This document shows positions 9,404 to 18,606 of a DNA stretch of 64,000 bases, piece after piece; positions within the stretch are counted from its first letter, which is position 1, and the number at the start of each line of letters is the position of its first letter. The DNA lies in assembly GCF_006065315.1 (NCBI RefSeq), contig NZ_CP040749.1, forward strand, positions 4,734,001 to 4,798,000, given 5' to 3'. Made by a program: the position numbers and the translations under genes. Under the pieces are notes generated by a model. The model was not told the origin of the DNA. It ran no database searches and saw nothing but the letters and a program-made list of their open reading frames with translations. The stretch is from Aureibaculum algae (GTDB lineage: Bacteria > Bacteroidota > Bacteroidia > Flavobacteriales > Flavobacteriaceae).

Positions 9404-11125
9404 CTAGGAAAGTGAATTCAGTTGTTTGATGTAAAATGAAGGGTTTAAACCTGTACTTAATTTGAAGTATTTTGAAAACGAATCTGCACTTTTATAACCT
9501 ATCTCTTCGGCAATTGATTGTACAGAAAAAGAACGGAATCGACTATCATTTTTCAATCTTAATATGGCATAGTTAATTCGTAAGTCATTAATGTAGGTAT
9601 TAAAATTTTTCTCGAAATGTGAGTTTATTACTTTAGAAAGGTAAGTTGTATTGGTCTTAATTTTTTTGGCGACATTGTATGAATTACAATCTTGTCTTAA
9701 AAAGTATTCTTGTTCTTTTAAAGTTTGTAAGCCTGCCAATATAAGGTAAGTTGTTTCTTCATTTACCTCTGCTGAAACTTTTTCCTCAAGCACTTTATCT
9801 TTAGTGTCTATAATTTCTAAAGTAGACTTTTCTTCTTGGTTAAATTTAGATAATAATACATTGAACTTTTCCGTATTCTTCTTTTTTTCTTTAATAAGAT
9901 ATAATATGTAGGCTATTAAAATTAAAACTAGAACCAACCCGATACTCATAAATAAGTAAAACTTATTATTTTGAGATATTTTTTCTTTTTCTAAGTTTGA
10001 TAACTTTTGTGTATGAAAAGAGGTAGAGATAGTATCTTTACTTTTTTCTAAGGCCGTTTGATTTAAAATATACTTTTCATAATACTCATTTGACTTTTCT
10101 AAATTACCCGTTTCTTTATAAATTTTGGCTAGTAATTTATAATCTTCAGTAAGGGAAGTTTCTTTAACTCTAGGTTTAGCCACTGCAATCCCTTCTTCCA
10201 ATGTATGTATTGCTTTTTCTTTTTCATTTATTTTAAAATAAGTTTCTGCTAAATCATAATATACCACTGCAGGTGCTAAAACTGAATCATACTTGTATGC
10301 CATCTTTTCAGCCTCTTTTAAATTTAAAAGGGCTTTCTGAAATTCTTCTTTTTTCAAATAAATCTTGCCTCTCTGGGCAATAACACGCATCTTAAATCTA
10401 CTTACCGAATCTAATTGGTCTAGCACATCATCATTTAAAATCCAAATGGCCGAGTCTTTTTCATTTAATTTAAGATAAATTTCACTCAGATTAAGAGCAA
10501 TACTGGACCTATTATGCACTATGATATTTTTGTCTATATCGGTTACTTTAGTTAAAGCACTAAATGATTTCTTATTTTTTATTAATGCTTCTTTATAATC
10601 TCCAACGGTAAAATGTAAATCTGCAATAATTGCCGGCATCACTGCTTTATAAAATTCTAAATGATCCCTTTCTGCAATTATTAAACATTTATCATACGTT
10701 TTAAACGCCTTATCATATTGTCCCAGTAGTTTATAATTTTGACCTAATTGAGCCAAAATTTCTATTTCTGTAAATCCTTTAAACTTTATACTATCTCTGT
10801 TTATATTATATTTACTTATTAATTTAAGTTCTTTTTGGAAATATCCAATTGATTGTTCAAATTCTGCAATCACCTGACTATTACTACCTAGTCGATGCAA
10901 CAATTTTATTATCCCCGTTGTATCATTGTTTTTTTCCGCAAGTTGTAATAGTTCTTTTTCAAAATCAACAGCTAAACGTTTATTAGAATTCGTATACTTT
11001 GAAACAGAATCTTGAAGCGTTTCATATTCTTTTTTATAATCTTTTAGATCTTGAGCATAGCTAATAGTAGTGCTAAAAGAACTAAGACAAATTAATAGGA
11101 TTGATATTTTAAAAACTATTTTCAC
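9404..11125 (-). CDS. TPR-TM-AraC-type transcription regulator (copy 2)
   Basis: A 573-aa protein. It has a signal or anchor segment (1-24), periplasmic tetratricopeptide repeats (about 50-365), one transmembrane helix (about 388-411) and a cytoplasmic C-terminal AraC/XylS-type helix-turn-helix (about 470-573; KIKTNTTYLSKVI and SIAEEIGYKSADSF are the two recognition units). This is the one-component membrane regulator layout common in Bacteroidetes. It lies 9 nt after its paralogue. The DNA-binding half is almost identical to copy 1 while the TPR half has diverged, so the two probably read different signals but bind the same DNA. Confidence 0.88.
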   Translation of the reverse strand: MKIVFKISILLICLSSFSTTISYAQDLKDYKKEYETLQDSVSKYTNSNKRLAVDFEKELLQLAEKNNDTTGIIKLLHRLGSNSQVIAEFEQSIGYFQKELKLISKYNINRDSIKFKGFTEIEILAQLGQNYKLLGQYDKAFKTYDKCLIIAERDHLEFYKAVMPAIIADLHFTVGDYKEALIKNKKSFSALTKVTDIDKNIIVHNRSSIALNLSEIYLKLNEKDSAIWILNDDVLDQLDSVSRFKMRVIAQRGKIYLKKEEFQKALLNLKEAEKMAYKYDSVLAPAVVYYDLAETYFKINEKEKAIHTLEEGIAVAKPRVKETSLTEDYKLLAKIYKETGNLEKSNEYYEKYILNQTALEKSKDTISTSFHTQKLSNLEKEKISQNNKFYLFMSIGLVLVLILIAYILYLIKEKKKNTEKFNVLLSKFNQEEKSTLEIIDTKDKVLEEKVSAEVNEETTYLILAGLQTLKEQEYFLRQDCNSYNVAKKIKTNTTYLSKVINSHFEKNFNTYINDLRINYAILRLKNDSRFRSFSVQSIAEEIGYKSADSFSKYFKLSTGLNPSFYIKQLNSLS

Positions 11126-11134
11126 GAATTGGTT

Positions 11135-12868
11135 TTAATCTAAAGAATTCAGTTGTTTAATATAAAACGAAGGATTTAAACCCGTTCGTAATTTGAAGTA
11201 TCTGGCAAATGAATCTGCACTTTTATAACCGATCTCTTCAGCTATTGATTGCACAGAAAAGGAACGGAATCGACTGTCATTTTTCAATCTTAATATGGCA
11301 TAGTTAATTCGTAAGTCATTAATGTAGGTATTAAAATTTTTCTCGAAATGTGAGTTTATTACCTTAGAAAGGTAAGATGTATTCGTCTTAATTTTTTTAG
11401 CAACATTGTATGAATTACAATCTTGTCTTAAAAAATATTCTTGTTCTTTTAAGGTTTGTAAGCCTGCCAATATAAGGTAAGTTGTTTCCTCATTTACCTC
11501 TGCTGAAACTTTTCCCTCTAGAACTTTATCTTTGGTGTCTATGATTTCAATTGTTGGTTTTTCTTCCTGACTAAATTTCGCCAACAATACATTGAACTTT
11601 TCTGTATTTTTCTTTTTCTCCTTAATTAGATAAATAATAAAAGTTATCAGAAGCACAAGCAATCCCAACCCAATACTCATAAACAAGTAAAACGTACTCT
11701 TTTGAGTTGATTTTTCTTTTTCTAAGTTTGATACTTCTTGTGTATGAAAAGCAGATGTAATGGTATCCTTACTTTTTTCTAAGGCTGTTTGATTTAAAAT
11801 ATACTTTTCGTAATATTCATTCGATTTTTCTAAATTTCCAGATGCCTTATAAATTTTTGCCAATAATTTATAATCATCAGTCAGGTAAATTTCTTTTGAA
11901 TTTTGTTTTTTTACATGAATACCATTTTCCAATATTTTTATGGCCTTATCATATTCTTTTAGATTAAAATAAGACTCCCCTAGCTCCAAACTAACTTCTT
12001 TCGGTGCACTAACAGAATCGTATTCATATGCTAATTCTTCAGTTGCTAATAAATAAAGTAGTGCTTTATCATATTGTTGCCTCGCTAAATATACCCTACC
12101 TTTTTGCCCTGTTATTCCAATTTTAGCATTTAAAGATAACGTATCTAATTTTTCTTTAAATCCTTCGTCAAGTATATAGAGGGCTGAATCTTTTTGATTT
12201 AGTTTTAAATAGATTTCACTTAACTCAATAATAATTTCACCTCTATTATAAATACGGGTAGCTTCAGAAATAGTCTTAGTAGTTTCCAGGGCTTTAAACG
12301 ACTCTTTATGTTTTATCAATGCTTCTTTATAATTACCCATTGTAAAATGTAAATCGGCAATTAAAGTGGGCATTATATCATTATAAAATTCTAAATTTTC
12401 TTTACGAGCTATTTCAATACATTTATTATAAGTGGCAAATGCTTTTTCAAACTGACCCAACTCCTTATAATTTTGACCTAACTGTGCCAACACCTCTATT
12501 CTAGAAATTTTATTATGCTCAAGAACTTGATAAGTATAACGTTCTACATCTATTGCATTTAATAAAGCTATCTCTTGTTCAAAATATTTTATAGACTCTT
12601 TATATTCGCCTAAAAATTGATTTTGTCTACCAATAAAATGTAATGCATTAATAGCTTTTAATGTATCTCTACTCTCAATTGTCAACGCTAATACTTGTTT
12701 AGCATAAACTAATGACAACCTACCATTGCTATCAATATATTTTACTATCGAATCTGCTAGAACTTCAAATTCCTTTTTATAATCTTTAATGTCTTGTGCA
12801 TTACTTTCACTTATACTAAAGAAAATTAATGCGAATAATAAAAGTGCTATTTTGTGGAAATAATTCAA
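11135..12868 (-). CDS. TPR-TM-AraC-type transcription regulator (copy 1)
   Basis: A 577-aa paralogue of the following gene with the same order: signal or anchor (1-24), TPR array (about 50-370), transmembrane helix (about 392-415) and C-terminal AraC-type HTH (about 475-577). Over the last roughly 130 residues it differs from copy 2 at only about six positions, and silent sites are also nearly unchanged. It starts 21 nt after the enoyl-CoA hydratase stop, so the kinase, hydratase and both regulators probably form one transcript. The ligand sensed is unknown. Confidence 0.88.
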   Translation of the reverse strand: MNYFHKIALLLFALIFFSISESNAQDIKDYKKEFEVLADSIVKYIDSNGRLSLVYAKQVLALTIESRDTLKAINALHFIGRQNQFLGEYKESIKYFEQEIALLNAIDVERYTYQVLEHNKISRIEVLAQLGQNYKELGQFEKAFATYNKCIEIARKENLEFYNDIMPTLIADLHFTMGNYKEALIKHKESFKALETTKTISEATRIYNRGEIIIELSEIYLKLNQKDSALYILDEGFKEKLDTLSLNAKIGITGQKGRVYLARQQYDKALLYLLATEELAYEYDSVSAPKEVSLELGESYFNLKEYDKAIKILENGIHVKKQNSKEIYLTDDYKLLAKIYKASGNLEKSNEYYEKYILNQTALEKSKDTITSAFHTQEVSNLEKEKSTQKSTFYLFMSIGLGLLVLLITFIIYLIKEKKKNTEKFNVLLAKFSQEEKPTIEIIDTKDKVLEGKVSAEVNEETTYLILAGLQTLKEQEYFLRQDCNSYNVAKKIKTNTSYLSKVINSHFEKNFNTYINDLRINYAILRLKNDSRFRSFSVQSIAEEIGYKSADSFARYFKLRTGLNPSFYIKQLNSLD

Positions 12869-12889
12869 AAAATTGTTGGTCAGTTTAAT

Positions 12890-13663
12890 TTAAAAATTAG
12901 CCTTTCTTTTTTCTAAAAACGCAGTAGTACCTTCTGTAAAATCATCAGTACCAAAACATTTACCAAATTGTTTTATCTCCTTATCATAACCATTTACACC
13001 ATCTTTGAATCCGGCATTAACAGCTTTTATTGCAGAAGCTATAGCTAAAGGAGAATTCTGAATTATTTTAGACGCTAGATTTTCCGCTAATGGTAAAAGT
13101 TCTTCTTGAGTCACAGTGTAGTTTACTAAACCCACTTTTAAAGCTTCATCGGCATTGATCATCCTCGCTGTCATAATCATTTCCATAGCTTTACCTTTAC
13201 CTACCAATTGAGGCAAACGTTGTGTGCCACCATAACCAGGAATAACACCCAAACTCGTTTCAGGCAATCCCATTTTGGCATTATCTGAAGCTATTCTAAA
13301 ATGACAAGCCATCGCTAACTCTAAACCTCCACCTAAAGCAAAACCATTAATTGCAGCGATTACAGGTATAGAAAGATTTTCAATAAAATCAAAAACTAAC
13401 TTTTGACCTTGTTTAGCCAAAGCTGTCCCCTCTTTTACCTCAAAATCTGAAAATTCAGAAATATCTGCACCAGCAACAAAGGCTTTTTCTCCACTTCCCG
13501 TTAGTATAATAACCCGCGTCGTTTTATCTCCTTCAATTTCAACGAAAGCATTGTGTAATTCTGAGAGTGTCTCTCTATTTAAGGCATTGAGCTTACTTGG
13601 ACGATTAATTGTAATCGTAGTAATGTTATCATCCTGCTCAATTAGAATATTGTTATAACTCAT
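12890..13663 (-). CDS. Enoyl-CoA hydratase/isomerase family protein
   Basis: A 257-aa crotonase-fold protein. The CoA-binding/oxyanion segment AGADISEF (about 69-76) and FALGGGLELAMAC (about 108-120) are present. Glutamates consistent with the hydratase catalytic pair occur in GGGLELA and GLPETSLGVIPGYGG. It hydrates trans-2-enoyl-CoA in fatty-acid or amino-acid catabolism. Length is typical. It starts 6 nt downstream of the histidine kinase stop, which is an unusual partner, so co-transcription may be positional rather than functional. Substrate chain length cannot be read from sequence. Confidence 0.9.
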   Translation of the reverse strand: MSYNNILIEQDDNITTITINRPSKLNALNRETLSELHNAFVEIEGDKTTRVIILTGSGEKAFVAGADISEFSDFEVKEGTALAKQGQKLVFDFIENLSIPVIAAINGFALGGGLELAMACHFRIASDNAKMGLPETSLGVIPGYGGTQRLPQLVGKGKAMEMIMTARMINADEALKVGLVNYTVTQEELLPLAENLASKIIQNSPLAIASAIKAVNAGFKDGVNGYDKEIKQFGKCFGTDDFTEGTTAFLEKRKANF

Positions 13664-13669
13664 TAGTGT

Positions 13670-15133
13670 TTATTTTTTTGGAATGGTTATCGTAAAAACT
13701 GACCCTACTCCTAATTCAGATACAAAGGTAATATTTCCATCATAAGCCTCCACAATATTTTTTACCATGGCTAAACCTAATCCCATGCCACTCGATTTTG
13801 TAGTAAATTTAGGTTCAAATATTTTATCTTTAAATTCCTCTTCAATTCCTACACCATTATCTGCAATGGTAATAACAATCTGATTGTTATCTTGTGCCAC
13901 ACGTACCTCAATTTTTGGATTCTCCTTATCTTCTATAGATTGAATTGCATTTTTTGTGAGGTTTGTGATAACTCGAATCAATTGTGTTTTGTCTAATTTG
14001 GCAATTAACTCTTTCTCCTCATTAAAATAATGAATATAGTCTTCATTAAAAATATCCAACGCCAATTTAACCACTTCTACAACATTCAAGTTTTCACTAT
14101 TCTGCTTAGGCATCTCAGCAAAATTAGAAAATGCAGAAGCAATAGAACTCATTGTATCTATTTGTTGAATTAGTGATTTACTAAATTCGTTTATTTTCGA
14201 TTTTATATTTGGATCGTTTGCATCAAAACGCTGCTCAAAGCTTTGAACCGTTAAACGCATTGGGGTTAGCGGGTTTTTAATTTCATGGGCCACCTGTTTC
14301 GCCATTTCTCTCCAGGCTTGTTCACGCTGGCTTTTCGCTAATTTGGCCGCACTATTTTCTAATTCATCAACCATCTTATTATATGCATTAACTAGGTTGT
14401 AAATTTCTAAACTTGCAGAGTCTATTATAATTTTTTCATTACTTTTTCCCAAGACCGTCATTGCCATTTTATCACTTACCATTTCTATAGATTGAGAGAT
14501 ATACTTAGATACAAAATACGCTATGGCAATTGCAATTAATAACATGAAAAAATAAACGTAAGATAATCTTCCTAGAAATTCTTTAAGCTCCTTATTTTGA
14601 AAAGTATTATCCTTTCCATAATGAATATGTAAAATACCAATAGGCTTAAATTTACTATCGTAAATGTAGGTGTAGGCAGATTTATATTTTATGCCACTCG
14701 GTGTCTGATCTTCAACCACTACTCTATGATCTGAGCTTTCTGCTAATCCATTCAACACCCGCTGAGAAATATCATAATTAGTATCATCTTTTGCGAAACT
14801 CGATGAAGAACTGATTTGTAGCTTCCCTTTTAAATCAAAAATGAGAATATCAAGTTGATTTATATCAGAAATATCATAGATTCTATCTTTATATTTAAAG
14901 ATATTATATAAATTTTCTTCTGTAACTGGAAAAGTAGTATGTTTTTTTAATTCAATACCAATAGTGGTTTTTATGGTATTTTCTTTACGTTCTAAACGAT
15001 CTTCGTGATAATCTTTAGTTTGTTCACGGTATTGATAAACCGCTACCAAAGCAATTAAAACAGAGGCTATAACCACCAATAGGATCATAGCTAAAAAGAT
15101 ACGGGTACGTAAAGAGAATTTTTTTAGTTTCAT
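13670..15133 (-). CDS. NtrY-like sensor histidine kinase
   Basis: A 487-aa membrane kinase. It has TM1 (about 12-33), a periplasmic sensor of about 155 residues, TM2 (190-210), a HAMP-like linker (210-262), a HisKA domain with phospho-accepting H283 in VAHEIKNPLTPMRL (the NPLTP context is typical of NtrY/NtrB-type kinases), and a HATPase domain (N box TNLTKNAIQS, G boxes DNGVGIEE and GMGLGLAMV). No response regulator gene is adjacent. The start codon lies directly against the end of a 169-bp inverted-repeat element, so its mRNA leader is that element. Confidence 0.88.
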   Translation of the reverse strand: MKLKKFSLRTRIFLAMILLVVIASVLIALVAVYQYREQTKDYHEDRLERKENTIKTTIGIELKKHTTFPVTEENLYNIFKYKDRIYDISDINQLDILIFDLKGKLQISSSSSFAKDDTNYDISQRVLNGLAESSDHRVVVEDQTPSGIKYKSAYTYIYDSKFKPIGILHIHYGKDNTFQNKELKEFLGRLSYVYFFMLLIAIAIAYFVSKYISQSIEMVSDKMAMTVLGKSNEKIIIDSASLEIYNLVNAYNKMVDELENSAAKLAKSQREQAWREMAKQVAHEIKNPLTPMRLTVQSFEQRFDANDPNIKSKINEFSKSLIQQIDTMSSIASAFSNFAEMPKQNSENLNVVEVVKLALDIFNEDYIHYFNEEKELIAKLDKTQLIRVITNLTKNAIQSIEDKENPKIEVRVAQDNNQIVITIADNGVGIEEEFKDKIFEPKFTTKSSGMGLGLAMVKNIVEAYDGNITFVSELGVGSVFTITIPKK

Positions 15134-15302
15134 TTAGTGTCAAGTTAATGTTGAAATGACTTATAAGGCCAATCGTAGATTTTGTGGCAAGTCTAGGCAA
15201 GAAATCATTGAATAGCCGTAGCTATTGAATTATTTTTTAACAACGAGATGCCTCAAAAGACACCTTGGATTATACGTTTATTTTAGCTTAACTTGACACT
15301 AA
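15134..15302. mobile_element. MITE-like inverted-repeat element
   Basis: A 169-bp non-coding element with perfect 15-bp terminal inverted repeats TTAGTGTCAAGTTAA (15134-15148 and 15288-15302). If the termini are GTGTCAAG..., a TA dinucleotide flanks both ends, as expected for a TA-target (IS630/mariner-type) insertion. The interior is an imperfect palindrome too: AATAGC-CGTA-GCTATT forms the apex, and the two arms align over most of their length. No transposase is encoded, so mobilisation would be in trans. It abuts the kinase start codon (15131-15133). Confidence 0.75.
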
Positions 15303-15305
15303 GCG

Positions 15306-15313
15306 TAAAGATA
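15306..15313 (-). promoter_or_regulatory. Possible -7 element for the kinase operon
   Basis: TATCTTTA on the minus strand matches the Bacteroidetes -7 consensus TAnnTTTG at 7 of 8 positions. It lies just outside the distal end of the inverted-repeat element. If used, transcription would begin at about 15299 and the entire element would be the 5' UTR. A clear -33 TTG was not found, so confidence is low. Confidence 0.3.
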
Positions 15314-15381
15314 GCAAATATCATACCTAAAAAATATAAAATAATATAACTAAATATTCTACTGAGTTTTCGAAGAAATTC

Positions 15382-15822
15382 TTAAATCTTAATAAATTTG
15401 GAAATGCTTCCTTTATTTACTTTAAGATAATACACCCCAGGTTTAAGACTCTCAGTTTTAATTTTAATTTGATTGTTTTCAGCAGGCATTGAAGAATTTT
15501 CGTACACTACTTGACCTAAGTTATTAAAAACATGAACGGTATTAACAGCATCTTTGGATGCATTTAATGAACCTACAATAAGTACATCTTTAACTGGGTT
15601 TGGAAATATTCTTACGGCCTTTTTTTCAAGACTAGTAACCTTAGTTGCGTTATTTATTTGCAATTCCGTTTTTTCAACAACAGTTGTTGCTGGTGTCCCA
15701 ACGGTATCATTTACCTTTATATAAGATTTCGAAATATTGCCGACAAATTCATTAGAATTGGTAGCTGCAAAAAGTAAACTAGGCATAAAAAGTAGCATAC
15801 CTATCAAGAATTTTAAGCCCAT
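15382..15822 (-). CDS. Small secreted protein with T9SS type A sorting domain
   Basis: A 146-aa protein with a signal peptide (1-19, ending LFAA), a short low-complexity middle, and a C-terminal Por-secretion (type A CTD) domain of about 80 residues. The domain begins VRIFPNPVKDVLIV and contains HVFNNLGQVVYE and LKPGVYYLKV, ending in FIKI. Type IX secretion should export it and attach it to the cell surface. The passenger region is only about 50 residues, so most of the protein is sorting signal. No catalytic domain is visible. Confidence 0.85.
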   Translation of the reverse strand: MGLKFLIGMLLFMPSLLFAATNSNEFVGNISKSYIKVNDTVGTPATTVVEKTELQINNATKVTSLEKKAVRIFPNPVKDVLIVGSLNASKDAVNTVHVFNNLGQVVYENSSMPAENNQIKIKTESLKPGVYYLKVNKGSISKFIKI

Positions 15823-15906
15823 CCTTTTTTATTAATTTAGAGTTATGTAATCAATTTTGGGTTTTGCAAATATATAAAAAAAATTAATCAACTGATATGC
15901 AAATCA

Positions 15907-16674
15907 TTATGCCTTTAGTATCTTACTAACAAATTTATCAACATCATTTACTCCAAAACTTGTCACGTGTTTTATAAATGCCGAACCGATAATTGCTCCT
16001 TTAGCATACTCGGTAGCTTGGGTGAATGAGGTGTTATCAGAAATACCAAAACCAATAATTTGTGGATTGTTTAAATTCATTTTTTCTATGCGTTGGAAGT
16101 AGTTTGTTTGCTCTTCTCCAAAACCAGATTGACTACCGGTAACACTAGCACTACTTACCATATAAATAAACCCAGTAGATATAGAATCTATAAAACGAAT
16201 GCGTTCATTAGAAGTTTGAGGTGTAATTAAAAATACGTTTACCAATCCATACTTTTCAAAAGTAGCTTTATAATGGTCATTATAGACATCTACAGGTAGA
16301 TCTGGTATTATTAATCCATCAATGCCAATTTCTGAGCATTTTTTGCAAAATTCTTCTACGCCAAATTGTAAAATAGGATTGAAATACCCCATGATAATCA
16401 AAGGTATTTTTACCGTTTCTCTTATGTTTTTTAATTGCCCAAACAAAACTTCACTTGTCATACCGTTCTGCAAAGCTTTTGTAGAACTTGCTTGTATTGT
16501 AGGTCCATCCGCCAAAGGATCACTAAATGGCAATCCAATTTCTATCATATCAACTCCTGATTTTTCAAGATTTTGAATGATAGTAACCGTGTCATTTAAA
16601 TTTGGATAACCAGCTGTAAAATATATTGAAAGTAAACGTTTACTTTCCTCGAGTTTTTGGTTTATTCTATTCAT
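15907..16674 (-). CDS. trpA: Tryptophan synthase alpha subunit
   Basis: A 255-aa TIM barrel that cleaves indole-3-glycerol phosphate to indole and glyceraldehyde 3-phosphate, passing indole to TrpB. The catalytic acids are E46 (MIEIGLPFSDP) and D56 (PLADGPT). The phosphate loop near the C-terminus (GFGISDNTS) is present. It is the last gene of the trpEGDCFBA operon, 43 nt after trpB. Length is slightly shorter than the usual 260-270 but complete. Confidence 0.97.
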   Translation of the reverse strand: MNRINQKLEESKRLLSIYFTAGYPNLNDTVTIIQNLEKSGVDMIEIGLPFSDPLADGPTIQASSTKALQNGMTSEVLFGQLKNIRETVKIPLIIMGYFNPILQFGVEEFCKKCSEIGIDGLIIPDLPVDVYNDHYKATFEKYGLVNVFLITPQTSNERIRFIDSISTGFIYMVSSASVTGSQSGFGEEQTNYFQRIEKMNLNNPQIIGFGISDNTSFTQATEYAKGAIIGSAFIKHVTSFGVNDVDKFVSKILKA

Positions 16675-16717
16675 AACATTATTCTTTTGTCATTTTTACT
16701 AGGGTGTAAAGGACAAA

Positions 16718-17899
16718 CTATAATTTAAAATAATTTATATACGTATCTAAATCTTTATCACCACGCCCAGATAAGCTTACTACTACAATGTCGTCTTCCT
16801 TGAACTTTTTCTTTTCAAAAATGGCTAATGCATGTGAACTTTCAATGGCTGGAATTATTCCTTCTAATTTACTTAGTTCTAATCCCGATTTCATGGCCTC
16901 ATCATCAGTTGCTGACATAAATTCTGCACGACCCGTTTTACATAAATGTGCGTGCATTGGTCCAACCCCCGGATAATCTAATCCCGCAGAAATAGAATAT
17001 GGCTCCGTAATTTGACCATCTTTCGTCTGCATTAATAATGTTTTACATCCATGTATAATTCCCTCTTTTCCCAATATAGAAGTTGCTGCACTTTCTCCTG
17101 AATCGACCCCTAATCCTGCCGCTTCTACAGCTATTATTTTTACACTTTCTTCATGTAAAAAGTGATAATACGTTCCTGCTGCATTGCTACCACCACCAAT
17201 ACATGCCACAACATAATCAGGATTTTCTCTACCTTCATGCTCTTTTAATTGCCATTTTATTTCTTCTGAAATTATGGACTGAAACCGTGTAACCATGTCA
17301 GGATATGGATGTGGACCAATAGCAGAACCTATAATATAGTGCGTGTTTACCGGGTTATTAATCCAATCGCGAATGGCTTCATTAGTAGCATCTTTTAAGG
17401 TTCTACTGCCTGATAATGCCGGAATTACAGTTGCCCCTAACATTTTCATTCTGGCAACGTTTGGTGCCTGACGAGCAATATCAATTTCACCCATATACAC
17501 AATACATTCCATTCCCATTAATGCACATACGGTTGCGGTTGCCACACCATGTTGACCCGCTCCTGTTTCTGCAATAATTCTACTTTTCCCTAAACGTTTA
17601 GCCATTAAAATCTGACCAACCGTATTGTTTATTTTATGAGCACCGGTATGGTTTAAATCTTCACGTTTTAGATATATTTTAGTGTTATATTTTTCAGACA
17701 ACCGTTTGGCAAAATAAAGCGGAGAAGGTCTACCAACATAGTCTTTTAACAATTGCTGAAATTCTTTTTGAAAATCAGGTTCTGCCATAACCTTCAAGTA
17801 ATTCTGGCGTAATTCTTCTACATTCGGATAAAGCATTTCAGGAATGTACGTTCCTCCAAACACTCCATAATATCCTTTTTCGTTGACGTTATAATTCAT
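16718..17899 (-). CDS. trpB: Tryptophan synthase beta subunit
   Basis: A 393-aa PLP enzyme that condenses indole with serine. The PLP-binding lysine is K89 in HTGAHKINN, and the phosphate-binding loop is [10 protein letters not shown] (about 233-242). It forms the alpha2-beta2 complex with TrpA. It follows trpF by 50 nt. Length and motifs are those of the standard TrpB1 type, with no insertion. Confidence 0.97.
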   Translation of the reverse strand: MNYNVNEKGYYGVFGGTYIPEMLYPNVEELRQNYLKVMAEPDFQKEFQQLLKDYVGRPSPLYFAKRLSEKYNTKIYLKREDLNHTGAHKINNTVGQILMAKRLGKSRIIAETGAGQHGVATATVCALMGMECIVYMGEIDIARQAPNVARMKMLGATVIPALSGSRTLKDATNEAIRDWINNPVNTHYIIGSAIGPHPYPDMVTRFQSIISEEIKWQLKEHEGRENPDYVVACIGGGSNAAGTYYHFLHEESVKIIAVEAAGLGVDSGESAATSILGKEGIIHGCKTLLMQTKDGQITEPYSISAGLDYPGVGPMHAHLCKTGRAEFMSATDDEAMKSGLELSKLEGIIPAIESSHALAIFEKKKFKEDDIVVVSLSGRGDKDLDTYINYFKL

Positions 17900-17949
17900 T
17901 TTTTATAATTTAGTAAGTGAAAAGTCACCCGAACACAAGATCTCGTAAA

Positions 17950-18600
17950 TTAAAAAAGACCTTTTTTAAATTCTTTTAACTTTTCTATATCTTTTAACGC
18001 TGGCTCTATTTCAAACCGACTATTAATATCTAAAACTTCACAGTATTGTGAGGCGTTACTTTTAAAGAAAATATCTAATTTATCTTTTGATTCTAATCCA
18101 ATACCTCCACTTAAGAAATAGGGTTTTGTTGATGGATAATTTTCTAGAACATTCCAGTTAAAAGTGTAACCATTACCTCCTGGATTTTTACCTTTTGTAT
18201 CAAACAAAAAATAATCACAAACTGTTTCGTAAGGCCTTAAAACCTCAAAATCAAATTCATCTTTTATTGAAAAAACTTTGATAATATCGGGATGTGATCC
18301 TGCAATATCCCGTCGTTTCGGGGCAAGAGAATACCTTAGTTTGATACAAAATTCAGGTGTTTCTTCACCATGTAATTGCACGGCTTGCAAACCATGTGTA
18401 TTTACTTTATCAATAACCTCTTCTAAACTAGCATTTACAAAGACACCTACTTTCTTAATTGATTTTGGAATCTCTGGAATATTACCTACAAAATTTCGTG
18501 GTGATTTCTCATAAAATATGAACCCCATATAATCAGGTTGCAACTGAGCAACGCTAATTATATTATCATTATATTTCATTCCACAAACTTTGAGTTTCAT
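17950..18600 (-). CDS. trpF: Phosphoribosylanthranilate isomerase with in-frame palindromic insertion
   Basis: A 216-aa TIM-barrel enzyme for the Amadori rearrangement of N-(5-phosphoribosyl)anthranilate. The general base is C6 (KVCGMK), the general acid is the Asp in LFDTKG, and the phosphate-binding FLSGGIG segment is present. Between CIKLRY (to residue 90) and IIKVFSI (from 106) there are 15 unexpected, basic and Pro-rich residues (SLAPKRRDIAGSHPD) where homologues normally have a short turn of a few residues. The corresponding DNA is GC-rich and palindromic, which points to an in-frame repeat insertion in a surface turn. It starts 6 nt after trpC. The enzyme is probably still active because the catalytic residues are intact. 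Confidence 0.93.
   Translation of the reverse strand: MKLKVCGMKYNDNIISVAQLQPDYMGFIFYEKSPRNFVGNIPEIPKSIKKVGVFVNASLEEVIDKVNTHGLQAVQLHGEETPEFCIKLRYSLAPKRRDIAGSHPDIIKVFSIKDEFDFEVLRPYETVCDYFLFDTKGKNPGGNGYTFNWNVLENYPSTKPYFLSGGIGLESKDKLDIFFKSNASQYCEVLDINSRFEIEPALKDIEKLKEFKKGLF
18286..18330. repeat. Palindromic element inserted in frame in trpF
   Basis: In the coding direction this segment has CCCCGAAACGACGGG followed by a GGGAT...ATCCC hairpin with a 13-nt loop. It is markedly more GC-rich than flanking trpF. It encodes residues 91-105. The exact ends cannot be set without an uninterrupted homologue. Confidence 0.6.
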
Positions 18601-18606
18601 CTTGCT

